64,000 bases of DNA from Podaxis mareebaensis. Its lineage: Eukaryota > Basidiomycota > Agaricomycetes > Agaricales > Agaricaceae. The translations under genes and the position numbers were made by a program. Positions 1 to 9,645 of the stretch are shown here, one piece after another. A model generated the notes under the pieces. That model was given only the letters and a program-made list of their open reading frames with translations. It did not search any database and was not told where the DNA came from. The stretch's first letter is position 1. The number at the start of each line of letters is the position of its first letter. Location: contig JAEUWP010000231.1 in the NCBI GenBank assembly GCA_018524725.1, positions 1 to 64,000 on the forward strand, in the 5' to 3' direction.

Positions 1-246
1 AGTCACGAACAAGGGAAGAATCAATGAAGCAATGTGTGGAACCACTATCCACCAAGGCAGTCACAGTACCGTCAGACAAAGGTGGATCGGAGGTGGACGA
101 AGGAGCAAAAGATGGAGAAGAAAGGGGAACATGAAGAGCATGGGGGTCGGAAAGAGCGGATGCATTGAGTCGGAAACTCTCTGTAGCACAGACGAGTTCA
201 ATGCGGTCCCCAGTCTGTGCAGAGTCCTGAGGACCGCCCTCTATTT
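1..246 (-). CDS. Gypsy Pol, N-terminal part with aspartic protease (partial, leaves window)
   Basis: Immediately beyond the gag stop, the minus strand is open in the -1 frame to the window edge. It contains A-L-V-D-S-G-S-T-H-C-F-I-D, the active-site loop (D-S-G) of a retropepsin-type aspartic protease. This segment starts no ORF of its own with ATG near the gag stop, which supports expression as a Gag-Pol fusion by ribosomal frameshifting. Reverse transcriptase, RNase H and integrase are expected to the left of the window. Confidence 0.8.
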
Positions 247-1584
247 TTTCGAACCCGACGGGGGATTCGAAGGAGAGGGGCTCTTTGCCGGAACCTCAGT
301 TTGGGCTTGAGCCTGCCGACCTTTGGCCTTCTGATTAGAGGTGGACGGACCCGGAGGAGGACCGGATCCAGACGCCTTGCATGGGCAGTTGTTTACCTGA
401 TGGTTAGCATCACTGCAGAACATACAGAGGTTGTTGTCGAAGCGACGTTGGCGTTCTTGAGGGGTGAGCTTGCCGTTCGGGCCGAGTTTATTGCCCAGAG
501 ATGACTTCAGAGCATTCCTGGATGAGTTCGGACGATTGCCGGACTGAGAGGAATTAGGAGGGGATTTGGCGGAGGACGAGTTAGGCTTCTGATTATTGTT
601 GTTGTTGGACGAATTGCTGGGTTTCTTCTGATTAGGGTCATTCTTTGGGGGCTGCGCAGAGCGGTCACTATGACACTTACACTCACGCTGCTGCTCCCAG
701 TGACATTGGTCAATAAGACTAGCGACCCTTTTCATTTCGTCCAAGGAGTTGGGCTTACCCTCCGCCCGAGTGGCAATCAAGTCCTGAATACGATCTGGAA
801 GACCCCTATAATAACGATGGCAAAGGACTGAGTCTGGCCACCCAACCAAACTAGCCAGGCGGTTGAACTCGAGGTCATACTTGAGGATAGGTTGGTTACT
901 AGCCATCCGGAGAGAGTCCAGCTCTTCAGCGGCTTCTCCAGTGGGGTCTGCAAGTCCAAAACGGGTTTCTATTTCTCTGACGAAGACTTCCCAGTTATTG
1001 AGAAGCTCGTGGTCGGACCAATCAAGATCTTTGGACCCGAGAATGGTTTGGAACCAGTCGAGAGCAGTGCCAGACAGATATGTGATAGCAAAGCAGATTT
1101 TGGAAGAATCTTCTGCGAACTGATGCGCGTTTGAAGTGAAATAGAGGCGGCACTGGAAGACCCATTGGCAGATTTTGAGAGGGTCCGAACTGTCGAACAT
1201 GTCGGGTTCTCGGACCTTCACACGAGAGGGATTTGCTGGGCCAACGGAGTTGCTACGCTCCAAGGAACGGAGGGTACGGGAGAGGCGGCTGAGAGCATTG
1301 GCTAACATCTCCTGGGAGTCTTGATTTTCATCATCGTCCTCACCAGGGTCATTGCCACCACCACCACCACCCTCATCTCCAGGGTCTGGAGGGCCACCGG
1401 AATTTCCTTGTGAATACCCAGCAGAGGTTTGAGTTCTGGACTTGGCAGTAACCGTAGAAGACATGGTGGAAGAAAATTGATATGGAGCGGGAGTTGAAGA
1501 GAATTCATGATTTGTGCAGGGGAGAACAGGTTCTGGAATGGTAATTCCTTGAGCTTGTGCAGCACTACGTGTCGTAGATGGCAT
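241..1584 (-). CDS. Gypsy Gag polyprotein (intact ORF)
   Basis: A 447-residue Gag. Residues about 1-110 are low complexity, with a Gly/Asp/Glu-rich stretch. Residues about 140-260 resemble the Ty3/gypsy retrotransposon Gag domain, with a tryptophan-containing helical pattern. A basic Asn/Ser/Lys-rich linker follows. A CCHC zinc knuckle (C-x2-C-x4-H-x4-C, C-M-F-C to N-C) sits near residues 390-405. Gag packages the element RNA into virus-like particles in the cytoplasm. The stop codon TAG at 241-243 follows a run of six A residues, and pol continues in the -1 frame. There is no internal stop and CpGs are kept. Confidence 0.85.
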   Translation of the reverse strand: MPSTTRSAAQAQGITIPEPVLPCTNHEFSSTPAPYQFSSTMSSTVTAKSRTQTSAGYSQGNSGGPPDPGDEGGGGGGNDPGEDDDENQDSQEMLANALSRLSRTLRSLERSNSVGPANPSRVKVREPDMFDSSDPLKICQWVFQCRLYFTSNAHQFAEDSSKICFAITYLSGTALDWFQTILGSKDLDWSDHELLNNWEVFVREIETRFGLADPTGEAAEELDSLRMASNQPILKYDLEFNRLASLVGWPDSVLCHRYYRGLPDRIQDLIATRAEGKPNSLDEMKRVASLIDQCHWEQQRECKCHSDRSAQPPKNDPNQKKPSNSSNNNNNQKPNSSSAKSPPNSSQSGNRPNSSRNALKSSLGNKLGPNGKLTPQERQRRFDNNLCMFCSDANHQVNNCPCKASGSGPPPGPSTSNQKAKGRQAQAQTEVPAKSPSPSNPPSGSKK

Positions 1585-1718
1585 AAAAAATTTGGAACGA
1601 TACCAGAGGTCTGAGTCAGAATATACTGTTAAGAACTGACTCTGGATGGGGGTGGACCACGGGCGGCCAAGGGTGGATGCACGCAGACACAGGGTTGAGG
1701 CCTTGGCTTCAACTTATG

Positions 1719-2358
1719 TGTTGCGCCCCTCTGATACTGTGATGGCCTCACTTGACCAACTACGGACTCGAGCGGACGAGCGGACAGTGAACGGACAGAG
1801 ACAGGACAAGCCCGGACTGAGGAGCGGACTTGTAGCAGACAAGCAGGAGAGAGGAGGAAGATCTAAGTTGATATTCTGACTGAGCACTACAAACGGTAGT
1901 GATCCTACTTATATACTGGCAGTCAGGATAAAGTCCGGAGAGTAGTAGTTAAGCGAGAAACAATAGTAACTACTCAAAGGAGAATACAGGAAACATGTGA
2001 ACTGATAACCGCGGTGAAGATACTAGAATAGGGAGTCCATCCGCAAAGCGTCCGGACGTCCGATAGGACGGGGGCGGAAGTGAAACATCAGATAACGGAG
2101 AAACCAAGATAAGCGAGAGATAATCAAGGGTAAAGGGAAAAGCCACGGATAAACGGAAAAACACGAGATAATCGGATAAGGAGATCTGATAAGGAAAATG
2201 ACGGAAAGAACAAGGACGGATAAAAGTATTTGCAAGGGGAAAGGTCCGACGGAAAGGGAAGAAAGGTTAAACTGAATACGATCCACAGAATCCGGGTTGT
2301 AACCAAGGCTCCGAGAGTTTAATGGACACGAAGTGAAGTCCGTAACACAGGTGCAACA
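1719..2358 (-). repeat. Candidate 5' LTR of the young gypsy element
   Basis: The segment has matching inverted ends on the minus strand: it starts TGTTGC at 2358 and ends GCAACA at 1719, the usual TG...CA form. A TATA-like TATATAAG lies at about 1915-1908, followed by a plausible R/U5 of about 190 bp. The partner LTR is outside the window, so the boundaries rest only on the inverted ends and on gag beginning about 135 bp downstream. TGGTATCGTTCC at about 1605-1594 has the CCA-complement form of a tRNA primer site but is not next to the proposed LTR end, so I do not call it. Confidence 0.5.
1908..1915 (-). promoter_or_regulatory. TATA box of the young gypsy LTR
   Basis: TATATAAG on the minus strand lies inside the proposed LTR, about 190 bp before its 3' end and about 320 bp before the gag start. 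This is where an LTR retrotransposon promoter is expected. It is assigned by position and motif only. Confidence 0.45.
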
Positions 2359-2396
2359 CATGTCAATGTGTCAGGGCTGGACATCAGGGCAAATGT

Positions 2397-5300
2397 AATA
2401 ATGAAGTTCCATCAGGTAATGGATACAAACCTATAGCATACATGGTTTTGGATGGATTGACATCATCTACTGCCCCATCAAACTCATCCTCCTCCAACAT
2501 GAAGCCTTATACTACATCCTCAAATGCAGCCTCACAAACAAACATACCCTCCTCCAACAACCAATATTCACAAAATGAGAATGCTGAACATCCTGCCAAA
2601 TGCAGCAAAGCCATCAACACAATCTTTGAAGATGGTAGTGAGGATGATAGTGACATGCCAGTCACATGTGTAGATGCTAGAGACACATCAGTATCATCAT
2701 CAGGCTCATCTTTCATTGGCTCTTTCTCTACAATGGCACCTCAGCCTCCAGTACATGTGACACACAACTATTACAGTTTCCACAGGCAACCAGTAGTGCA
2801 TACATCTGCAAACACTAGGCAGACAAGTGTGGCTTTGGTTGTAAGTGCTGTTAATACTACCCAGTTTATTTGGGAATGCAAACTGATGAGTCCAACCAGT
2901 GAATTCCCTGTTGCCACATGTGCTCTAATTGACACTGGAGCAGCAGTAGTGTTGATTCATAAACAGTTAGTAAATGACCTTCAGTTAAAATGGAAACCTC
3001 TCACTTGTCCCCTACCTATCCATATGGCTACCAATACCTGCAAGCTCCTCTCAGAATATGTACAGCTCACATTGTCATTGTCTACCCTTGAATACACAGT
3101 GAAACCCATAAAAGCAATCATATCACACTCCCTTTCAAATGATATCATACTAGGAATGCCATTCCTTGAGACAAACCACAATGTGGTTGACACAGCAGAG
3201 GGTTCTGTGATAGACAAGAACAAAGGGTTCATGCTCATAGGGGGAACTAAGATGCCAACAAGCCCCCATAAGTCTAAGATACCAACAGGACACACTCATA
3301 TGAACACTACATGAAAGTACAGATATACATTACTTGAGGAATTAAAGCACAAACTGCAGCACATCAAGCTAAGTCTAGACAAGACAGCTGTAGAATCACA
3401 ACCAGTAAATGTTGTGATAGCTACAATAACAGACCATATTAGAAAGATTGAAGCAGAAAACACACTTGAATGAGAAAGACAGAAAGTATTAATAGAATTC
3501 CAGGATGTATTCAATGATATTCCACATGTCAATGAGCTCCCCACCAACATGCTCACAGAGATCAAACTTAAGGATGCTAATAAGATCCTTCAGATGAGAA
3601 CATACAGCTGCCCTTGAAAGTATTGGGAGGCATAGCAGACCTTGATTCAACAGCATCTTGAAGCAGGTCACATACATGAATCCTTAGCACCTTTCACATT
3701 GCCTGCATTTATCATCCCAAAGGCAGATCCAAAGGCCCTGCCACATTGGGTGAATGACTATAGACAGCTAAACAAGAACACAGTACCTGACAAATACCCC
3801 TTACCTTGTGTGGATGACATCTTAGCAGATTGCACAAAAGGAAAAATCTGGGGTACAATTGATATGACAAATGCCTTTTTTCAGACATGAATGAAGCCAT
3901 CAGATATTCCATTGACAGCTGTATCAATGCCTTTCAGCATGTATGAGTGGTGTGTGATGCCTATGGGACTTAGAAATGCACCAGCAATTCACCAACATTG
4001 TGTAAACCAAGTACTTCACCAATATGTTGGAAGATTCTGCCACATTTATTTGGATGACATCATCATATGGTCAGATACAGTCAAAGAACACAGAGACCAT
4101 GTACAAAAAATTTTCCAAGCCTTGAAAGATGCAGGGCTATATTATAACCTGAAAAAGACCAAGCTCTTCCAAGCAGAAGTCAATTTCCTGGGACACACTA
4201 TCAACACCAAAGGCATCTACCCTGACAACAAGAAGATTGAGCAAATTATGAATTAGCCAGTGCCAACATCTGCAAAGGAAGTGTGTCAATTCCTGGGCCT
4301 AGTCTGTTACCTAGCAGTTTTCCTTCCACAACTTGTATGATACACCCAGGTCCTGAACAGACTCACAGACAAAGAGTGTGATTACAATTTCCTGACATGG
4401 ACAGAAGCTCACCAAGCAGCATTCCAAGGAATAAAAGACCTGGTGCTGAGTACAGATTGTCTGACAGTCATAGATCACAACCTTATGCCAGAATACTGGG
4501 TGTTTGTGACCACAGATGCATTAGACACATGTTCAGGAGTGATGCTCAGTTTTGGGAAAACATGGGAGACATCCCAACCAGTGGCATTTGATTCAAAGAC
4601 CTTTAAGGGGGTAGAATTAAATTACCCAGTACATGAGAAGGAGTTATTTACAGTCATTTGTGCACTCCTCAAATGGAGGACAGACCTCCTTGGTATCCCA
4701 TTCACAGTGCTGACAGACCACTGTACATTGGAATGCTTTGAGACACAGAAACATCTGTCACAATGACAAGTTTGTTGGATGGAACTGCTACAACAGTATG
4801 ATTTTGACATTGTATATGTAAAAGGAGAGAACAATTCAGTGGCTGATGCTCTCTCATGCACAAACTTCAAAGATGCATGAAATGAAATTGATGCATAGCA
4901 TATGACACCATTTGACTACCTTGAAGAGCTGGAAGTACCAGTGTGCACTGTACTGAGCCCTATGGCCAGCTCACCATTTGAGAGTGCCAGACAACTTGCT
5001 CAAATGGATGATGACCACTTTGTGTCATCAGTCCTTGAGATCTCAGCAGATGATGAGTTACATACATCCATAGTTAACAGATACACCCAGGACACATGGT
5101 GTCAAAAGGCCATGACAACACAGATGGATGGACTTGAAAAGTGAGTTTCCCTCTTATTTTACAAGGGTCATCTTGTTATTCCACAGGTAGGAAACATACC
5201 TCAGACATTAGTGGCACTAGCACATAACACATTAGGACATTTTGGGTTTGATAAGATGTATGCAGTAATGCAAGATGCATTTTACTGGCCAGGGATGTAT

Positions 5301-6519
5301 ATATTCCTGGAAAATTTGTTCATACCAGGCTGTGAATTGTGTCAACATAACAAGGCACCAACTATGAAACCAGTAGGACTGTTACATCCCTTGCAGTACC
5401 AGAAGGCTGTTTTCATTCAGTGGCCATAGATTTTGTAGGACCACTCCCTGAAGAAGATGGATTTACACAAATCCTCACAATAACAGACTGATTAGGTGCA
5501 GACATTCATTTAGTTCCTTGTCAGAAGGACATAACAACACAGGATTTAGCAAATCTTTTCTTTGACCATTGGTTCTGTGAGAATGGTTTACCAGATGAGA
5601 TCATATCTGATTGTGATGTTCTTTTCCTTTCATGTTTCTGGAGACATGTGCATGAATTAACTGGAGTTAAATTAAAACTCTCCACTGCATTCCATCCAGA
5701 GACAGATGGTGCCTCTGAACATACAAACAAGACATTAAATCAATGTTTACATATGGCTGTGGACCAGCAACAACATGGTTGGGTAAAAGCTCTTCCAAGA
5801 ATTCACTTCAACATTATGAACATGGTGAATGGATCAACAGGATACTCAGGTTTCCAACTTTGCTTAGGCACCTCACCTTGACTAATTCCCCCTTTGATCA
5901 AGGAACCTACAGATACAATTGAATCACCCTTACAATTCATTGAATGACTCACTAATGATGTTGGCAGTGCAGCAGATAACTTACTAGAAGCCAAAATTCA
6001 ACAAGCACATCATGTGAACAAATATAGAACAAATGCATTCCCATATCACATAGGAGATCAAGTACTACTATCTACAAAGAACCAGTCAAAAGAACACCAA
6101 GGTATACCTGGAGAAAAGATAGTAAAGAAACTATGGTCAAAATTTAATGGACCATACAAGGTCACAGTGGTAGATGAACAGCATAGCACAGTTACCCTGG
6201 ACATTCCTGGTAATGTGAACAAATGCCAAGTCTTTCACACTTCCATAATCAAACCATTCAGAGAACAAGATGTATTGGTAGATGAGGAGATGGAAAGACC
6301 ACCAAACACAGAAAAGGAACCTCTACCTGTGATTACACACACAGGACCTGAATTTCACATCCAGGAGATCCTTGCTCACCAGAAATCTGGATGAGGACAC
6401 CATTTCCTAGTCAAGTGGCATGATTTTCCAGACACACACAATGAATGGAAGACAGGGACAGAACTCTGACATACAGTAGCATTAGAAGATTACTTGAAAC
6501 ATCATGGACCACTAACATA
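2397..6519 (+). pseudogene. Degenerate gypsy Pol polyprotein with chromodomain
   Basis: Visible blocks are: protease (A-L-I-D-T-G-A at about 2925, L-G-M-P-F-L at about 3150); reverse transcriptase with Y-L-D-D at about 4050; RNase H with T-T-D-A at about 4510; integrase zinc-binding H-x3-H...C-x2-C (5222-5345); integrase core with D (about 5430), D (about 5610) and E (about 5715); GPY/F module (about 6140-6260); and a chromodomain (F-L-V-K-W at about 6405) near the C terminus. In-frame TGA codons occur at about 3312, 3887, 4765, 5488, 5878, 5946, 6392 and 6468, each at a position where arginine fits. TAG at about 4255 replaces a likely tryptophan. The copy cannot be autonomous. Confidence 0.85.
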
Positions 6520-6606
6520 AAAAATAAAAATAAAAATAGAAATAAAAATAAAAAACCTCTCAAATACTAATTGGAGTGCTCAGAATTTTTTTTTGGGGGG
6601 GAGGAG
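6516..6606 (+). other. A-rich simple repeat and polypurine tract before the old gypsy 3' LTR
   Basis: Just after the pol stop there is a run of AAAAAT-like units (about 6518-6556), then a T-run and a G/A run ending GGGGGGGAGGAG directly before TGTAAG at 6607. The latter is the expected polypurine tract for plus-strand priming. Confidence 0.65.
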
Positions 6607-7320
6607 TGTAAGCCCAAGAAGCTTACTATGTCATGAAACACTAACATCTAGGATGGTATATATAGATACATTAAGTAGAATCATCTCTCTCTCTTTTACT
6701 CCCACCTTCATCTGTATACCTTAATATGTGTATCCTCCTATATCAGAATAGATGGTCAAGACCACTCATCTTTCATGTGATACATGAGTACTTGATCTAT
6801 GTTGTATTCTCCTTATTGTGAGCCTTCAGGCTTTCACTCCTCTTGTTTCCAGCATGTCTATGCCACTTCCACTTTCTCTATTCACTGTCTGTCTCTAGTC
6901 TCTTTTCTTCTAATATTGCTCTATGTTGCTCTCTTCTATCTTCATCTTGACTTACATCTCAGTCATCAGTTAAATCCCAGATCTTTGAAGTCATGCTATG
7001 TTTAGCACTCAGACTCAGTGATACCTCATACAGTAATAACCCCTGATAGCAGATCTCATCTTACCTCAGGCTTGGTCTAGTATACTTAGAACACCAAAGT
7101 AGCTATGAAGTGTCTCCATTAGGATATGTAAAACAGCAATTGCTCTAGTATTTAGATAGCTCATAAAGTAAGTAGAACTTAGCTTTACAATCATTTGTAC
7201 ATAGTGCAAGAATAGCAGGTCTGCCTTCTGCTTTATCTTCTTGCTGCATGAGAGCTCTACCTGCCTCAACAGGATAACTGGCATAACAGCTAAACCTACA
7301 GAGTAGCCTGCAACCTTACA
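6607..7320 (+). repeat. 3' LTR of the old gypsy element (3' boundary uncertain)
   Basis: The LTR starts TGTAAG directly after the polypurine tract. A TATATATAG box lies at about 6658. A complementary end CTTACA occurs at 7315-7320, giving a 714-bp LTR. A shorter end near CTTAC at about 7060 is also possible. The partner LTR is not in the window, so the end cannot be fixed. No CpG is present. Confidence 0.5.
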
Positions 7321-7553
7321 AGTCTTATCTCTCCCTAGGCAGTCCCTGCAAGATTTCTGACCAGCCTCTAGTTCTCTCAGGAGAACAGACAGGCATTCCA
7401 CTTCAGGAACTTAATAGTGTTGGGTTGTCTTAGGACAGTATCTCTCCACACTGGTGTGATGTCCATACTGTGCCTAAGTAACAGGCTGTATGTGATTCAT
7501 GCAACCTGCTGTATGTCCCATAAACAGCATATGACAGTCCTCTACATGACAAT

Positions 7554-7900
7554 ATGAAACTATTGCATGGTGACGAAATGGTGCATTTCTCAACCATGGC
7601 ACAGAGGTTGGAAGAAGAAATCCATATGATCAGGAACCAACAATCCAATTTACTTCATCAGTTGAACAATCTTCATTCCCCCACTTGTTGCCTACCTGCA
7701 GTGATCCTTGCCACAATATTCTCTGCTGCCTGTGCAGATCTCCACCCCTTTGAGGTCATACAAGTTCAGTATTCGGCTATCTAAGCTATCAGTCATGTCA
7801 GTTCCAAATGGTGCAGAATTACTTGTGCTACACCATCTCTCTCATGTCAAGTGGGCATCAGATTCCTGAGCTATCATTGGATGACCATGATCAATTCACT
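7554..7900 (+). pseudogene. F-box protein relic, CpG-eroded
   Basis: The plus-strand frame from 7554 resembles the N-terminal part of the large Agaricomycete F-box family. A coiled-coil-like segment (residues about 10-35) is followed by a Leu-Pro / Ala-Thr-Ile-Phe F-box core at residues 45-58. After an in-frame TAA at about 7782, the frame continues with V-S-S-K-W-C-R-I-T, which matches the usual V-C-S-x-W-R motif with arginine altered. F-box proteins act as SCF ubiquitin-ligase adaptors. This copy is truncated and has only isolated CpGs (about 7573 and 7775). Confidence 0.5.
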
Positions 7901-9645
7901 AAAATTGCTGCAATGTTCCTCAGAGTTACGGTACTGCATGCCTAGAATCTATCAGACTTCATGGCTATCCCTACGGTAAATTTGATTCCCAGTCAGAAGC
8001 CCAGCTGGGATGGACTGAAGAACAACGTGCTCGACTACAGAGGCTTGTTGGGGAGGGATTTCGAATCTAGCATTGCCCATGTGACTGGAATGTAGAACCA
8101 AGGGTCCCGGCTATGTTTATACGATTAGCAAGAAAGCAGGTCGAAAGTTTACGTTAACTTTCAATCGAAAACATCTCGTTTGTGAAGCGGACCAAGTGAG
8201 CCTGTAGTTCAAAGCATAGCGCGTATCTGCATCTCGGCAAGGATTTCGGGATCTCATTAAAACTCCTGTCAGTTCTCCCAACCCCGCTCCATATGAAGCT
8301 AGCGCCGGTAGCCAGAAAACATCTAGAGGTGTCAATTGGTCGCCTAAGGCCTAGGGCGCATACAGTTCACCAGAAGTTGACAACATGGACTGCGCCTGGG
8401 CAAGCTCAACGACCACTTCATAATGTTATTTGTCACAAAGAGATGCATTCTGATATCCTCAGTTGTATATTAGTGCTGATCATTGCTCACTTGATCCTTC
8501 CGTGTTCGCGATCCAGCTATTTAAGTGATCAAACAAATTTGAAGGAGCTGGCGACAAATTACGCAAACCACAGCATCTCTGCAATCAGATCCTGCGACTC
8601 TCAATGGACGACGGTGAATTCGCTCAGCTTGCTCGACCCCATTACACTAATGTTGGGAGGGGGGGGACCGCTACCGTCGGCCATCGAAATAGACCTCTCA
8701 ACTCATTACAATGTAAATGCCGATACCTTCCATTTAATCTTCCTAACACTCCCCAAAATGGCTCAAAGTCATCGAAGTCTGCACAACTTCCATGATCCAG
8801 ACGGCCGACTTCGACGGATGCATGTACCGGTCCGAGTATTGACGCCTTATACTAATTATTCCAAAATGCCTCCATACGCCATTGTGCCCTCGCTCCATCT
8901 ATCATCAAGGTTACCTTTTTAAGAGACCTTTCGCAACACAGGCACTAGCACTTGTGAGCGGTTCGAACGGACTAGATCCGTTATGGTGAGAGCAGGGACG
9001 CAAAGCCGGTCGCCACACATTACTCTGGATCGTTTTCATTTGTTGTTCGCTATGGGGAACTTCCACTGGGAGGTGATTCGAAGCCGTATCAACACGATGT
9101 TCCTCCCGAGTGACTCCAATGACAGCATGAAGGTAATTTATCGACCTCAAATCGGGCATTTCGTTATCATATCCCCTTCTTCTCGAATTAGGTGGATGTC
9201 TTGTAGAGATGCACGAGTAGAACACCGGACATCATTATGGGAGATGAGAAACAAAAGAGTAGCTCACGAGACTGGATGTTCTGGTTGCAGGGTTTCAAAT
9301 TGAGATACAGGAGTTGTAGTTTCCTCCGCTTTGACAATCCATCGGATATTATTCCTACACATTACACTATATCCAACTCGAAAAAGCAGGGTATCAATGA
9401 GGGAAAGGGGGAAAAGCAGAGCGACAACAAAAGGTGGTCCAAATAAAGAAAGCGATTATAATAAAACTTTGGAGTGCAGAAATGAGATTGATTGACGCGA
9501 GACGAAAACTTGGTTGAGCAGAGTCATTTTGCATTTTCTGAAGATGACGATGATGGGCGAGAAACAGAAGACTATGCAACAAACGAGAGCAAAGAACGTC
9601 GAAGTGAGGGATGATGGCGGAGGACCCCCCATACACAAGCATAAG
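7901..9645. other. Intergenic stretch, no supported gene
   Basis: CpG content returns to normal at about 7930. A short open stretch at about 7930-8069, preceded by a CAG acceptor-like site, reads like protein (G-W-T-E-E-Q-R-A-R-L) and ends in TAG. It could be a last exon or a gene relic. An open 209-codon frame at 8293-8922 has no recognisable domain and untypical composition. The remainder is the 3' flank of the JmjC gene. Confidence 0.4.

Larger units (their letters stand above)
1..2358 (-). mobile_element. Young Ty3/gypsy LTR retrotransposon, 5' part (continues beyond the left window edge)
   Basis: Read on the minus strand, the order is LTR (2358 to about 1719), leader, a complete gag ORF (1584 to 241), and then the first part of pol with the aspartic protease running out of the window at position 1. 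Pol is in the -1 frame relative to gag. CG dinucleotides are abundant and gag has no internal stop, unlike the old gypsy copy that abuts it at 2359. This suggests a recent insertion. The rest of pol and the second LTR lie outside the window, so completeness cannot be judged. Confidence 0.85.
2359..7320 (+). mobile_element. Old, CpG-erased Ty3/gypsy chromodomain element (truncated at 5' end, 3' LTR present)
   Basis: Domains appear in canonical chromodomain-gypsy order: possible zinc-knuckle remnant (2361-2396), aspartic protease, reverse transcriptase, RNase H, integrase zinc finger and core, GPY/F module, chromodomain, A-rich tract, polypurine tract and LTR start. The gag and 5' LTR are missing from the left, where the young gypsy element begins. 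The sequence is open in one frame over long stretches but broken by many stops, mostly TGA where the family usually has arginine. I find no CG dinucleotide from about 2343 to 7572. The 3' end of the LTR is uncertain (about 7060-7320). Confidence 0.85.

Noticed and set aside
1594..1605. TGGTATCGTTCC on the minus strand as primer-binding site of the young gypsy
   Set aside because: It has the TGG start of a tRNA 3'-end complement, but lies over 100 bp from the proposed LTR end, where the site should be adjacent.
2343..7572. CpG absence explained simply by low GC content
   Set aside because: GC content is moderate, and TG and CA are frequent while CG is wholly absent. The stop pattern at arginine positions also needs directed C-to-T change.
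8293..8922. 209-codon plus-strand frame
   Set aside because: No recognisable motif and no compatible flanking exon; read as chance opening in intergenic DNA.
8950..8990. GGTTCGAAC-like B box suggesting a tRNA gene (also at about 15525, 16504 and 17680)
   Set aside because: No matching A box at the right distance and no 7-bp acceptor stem could be paired by eye.
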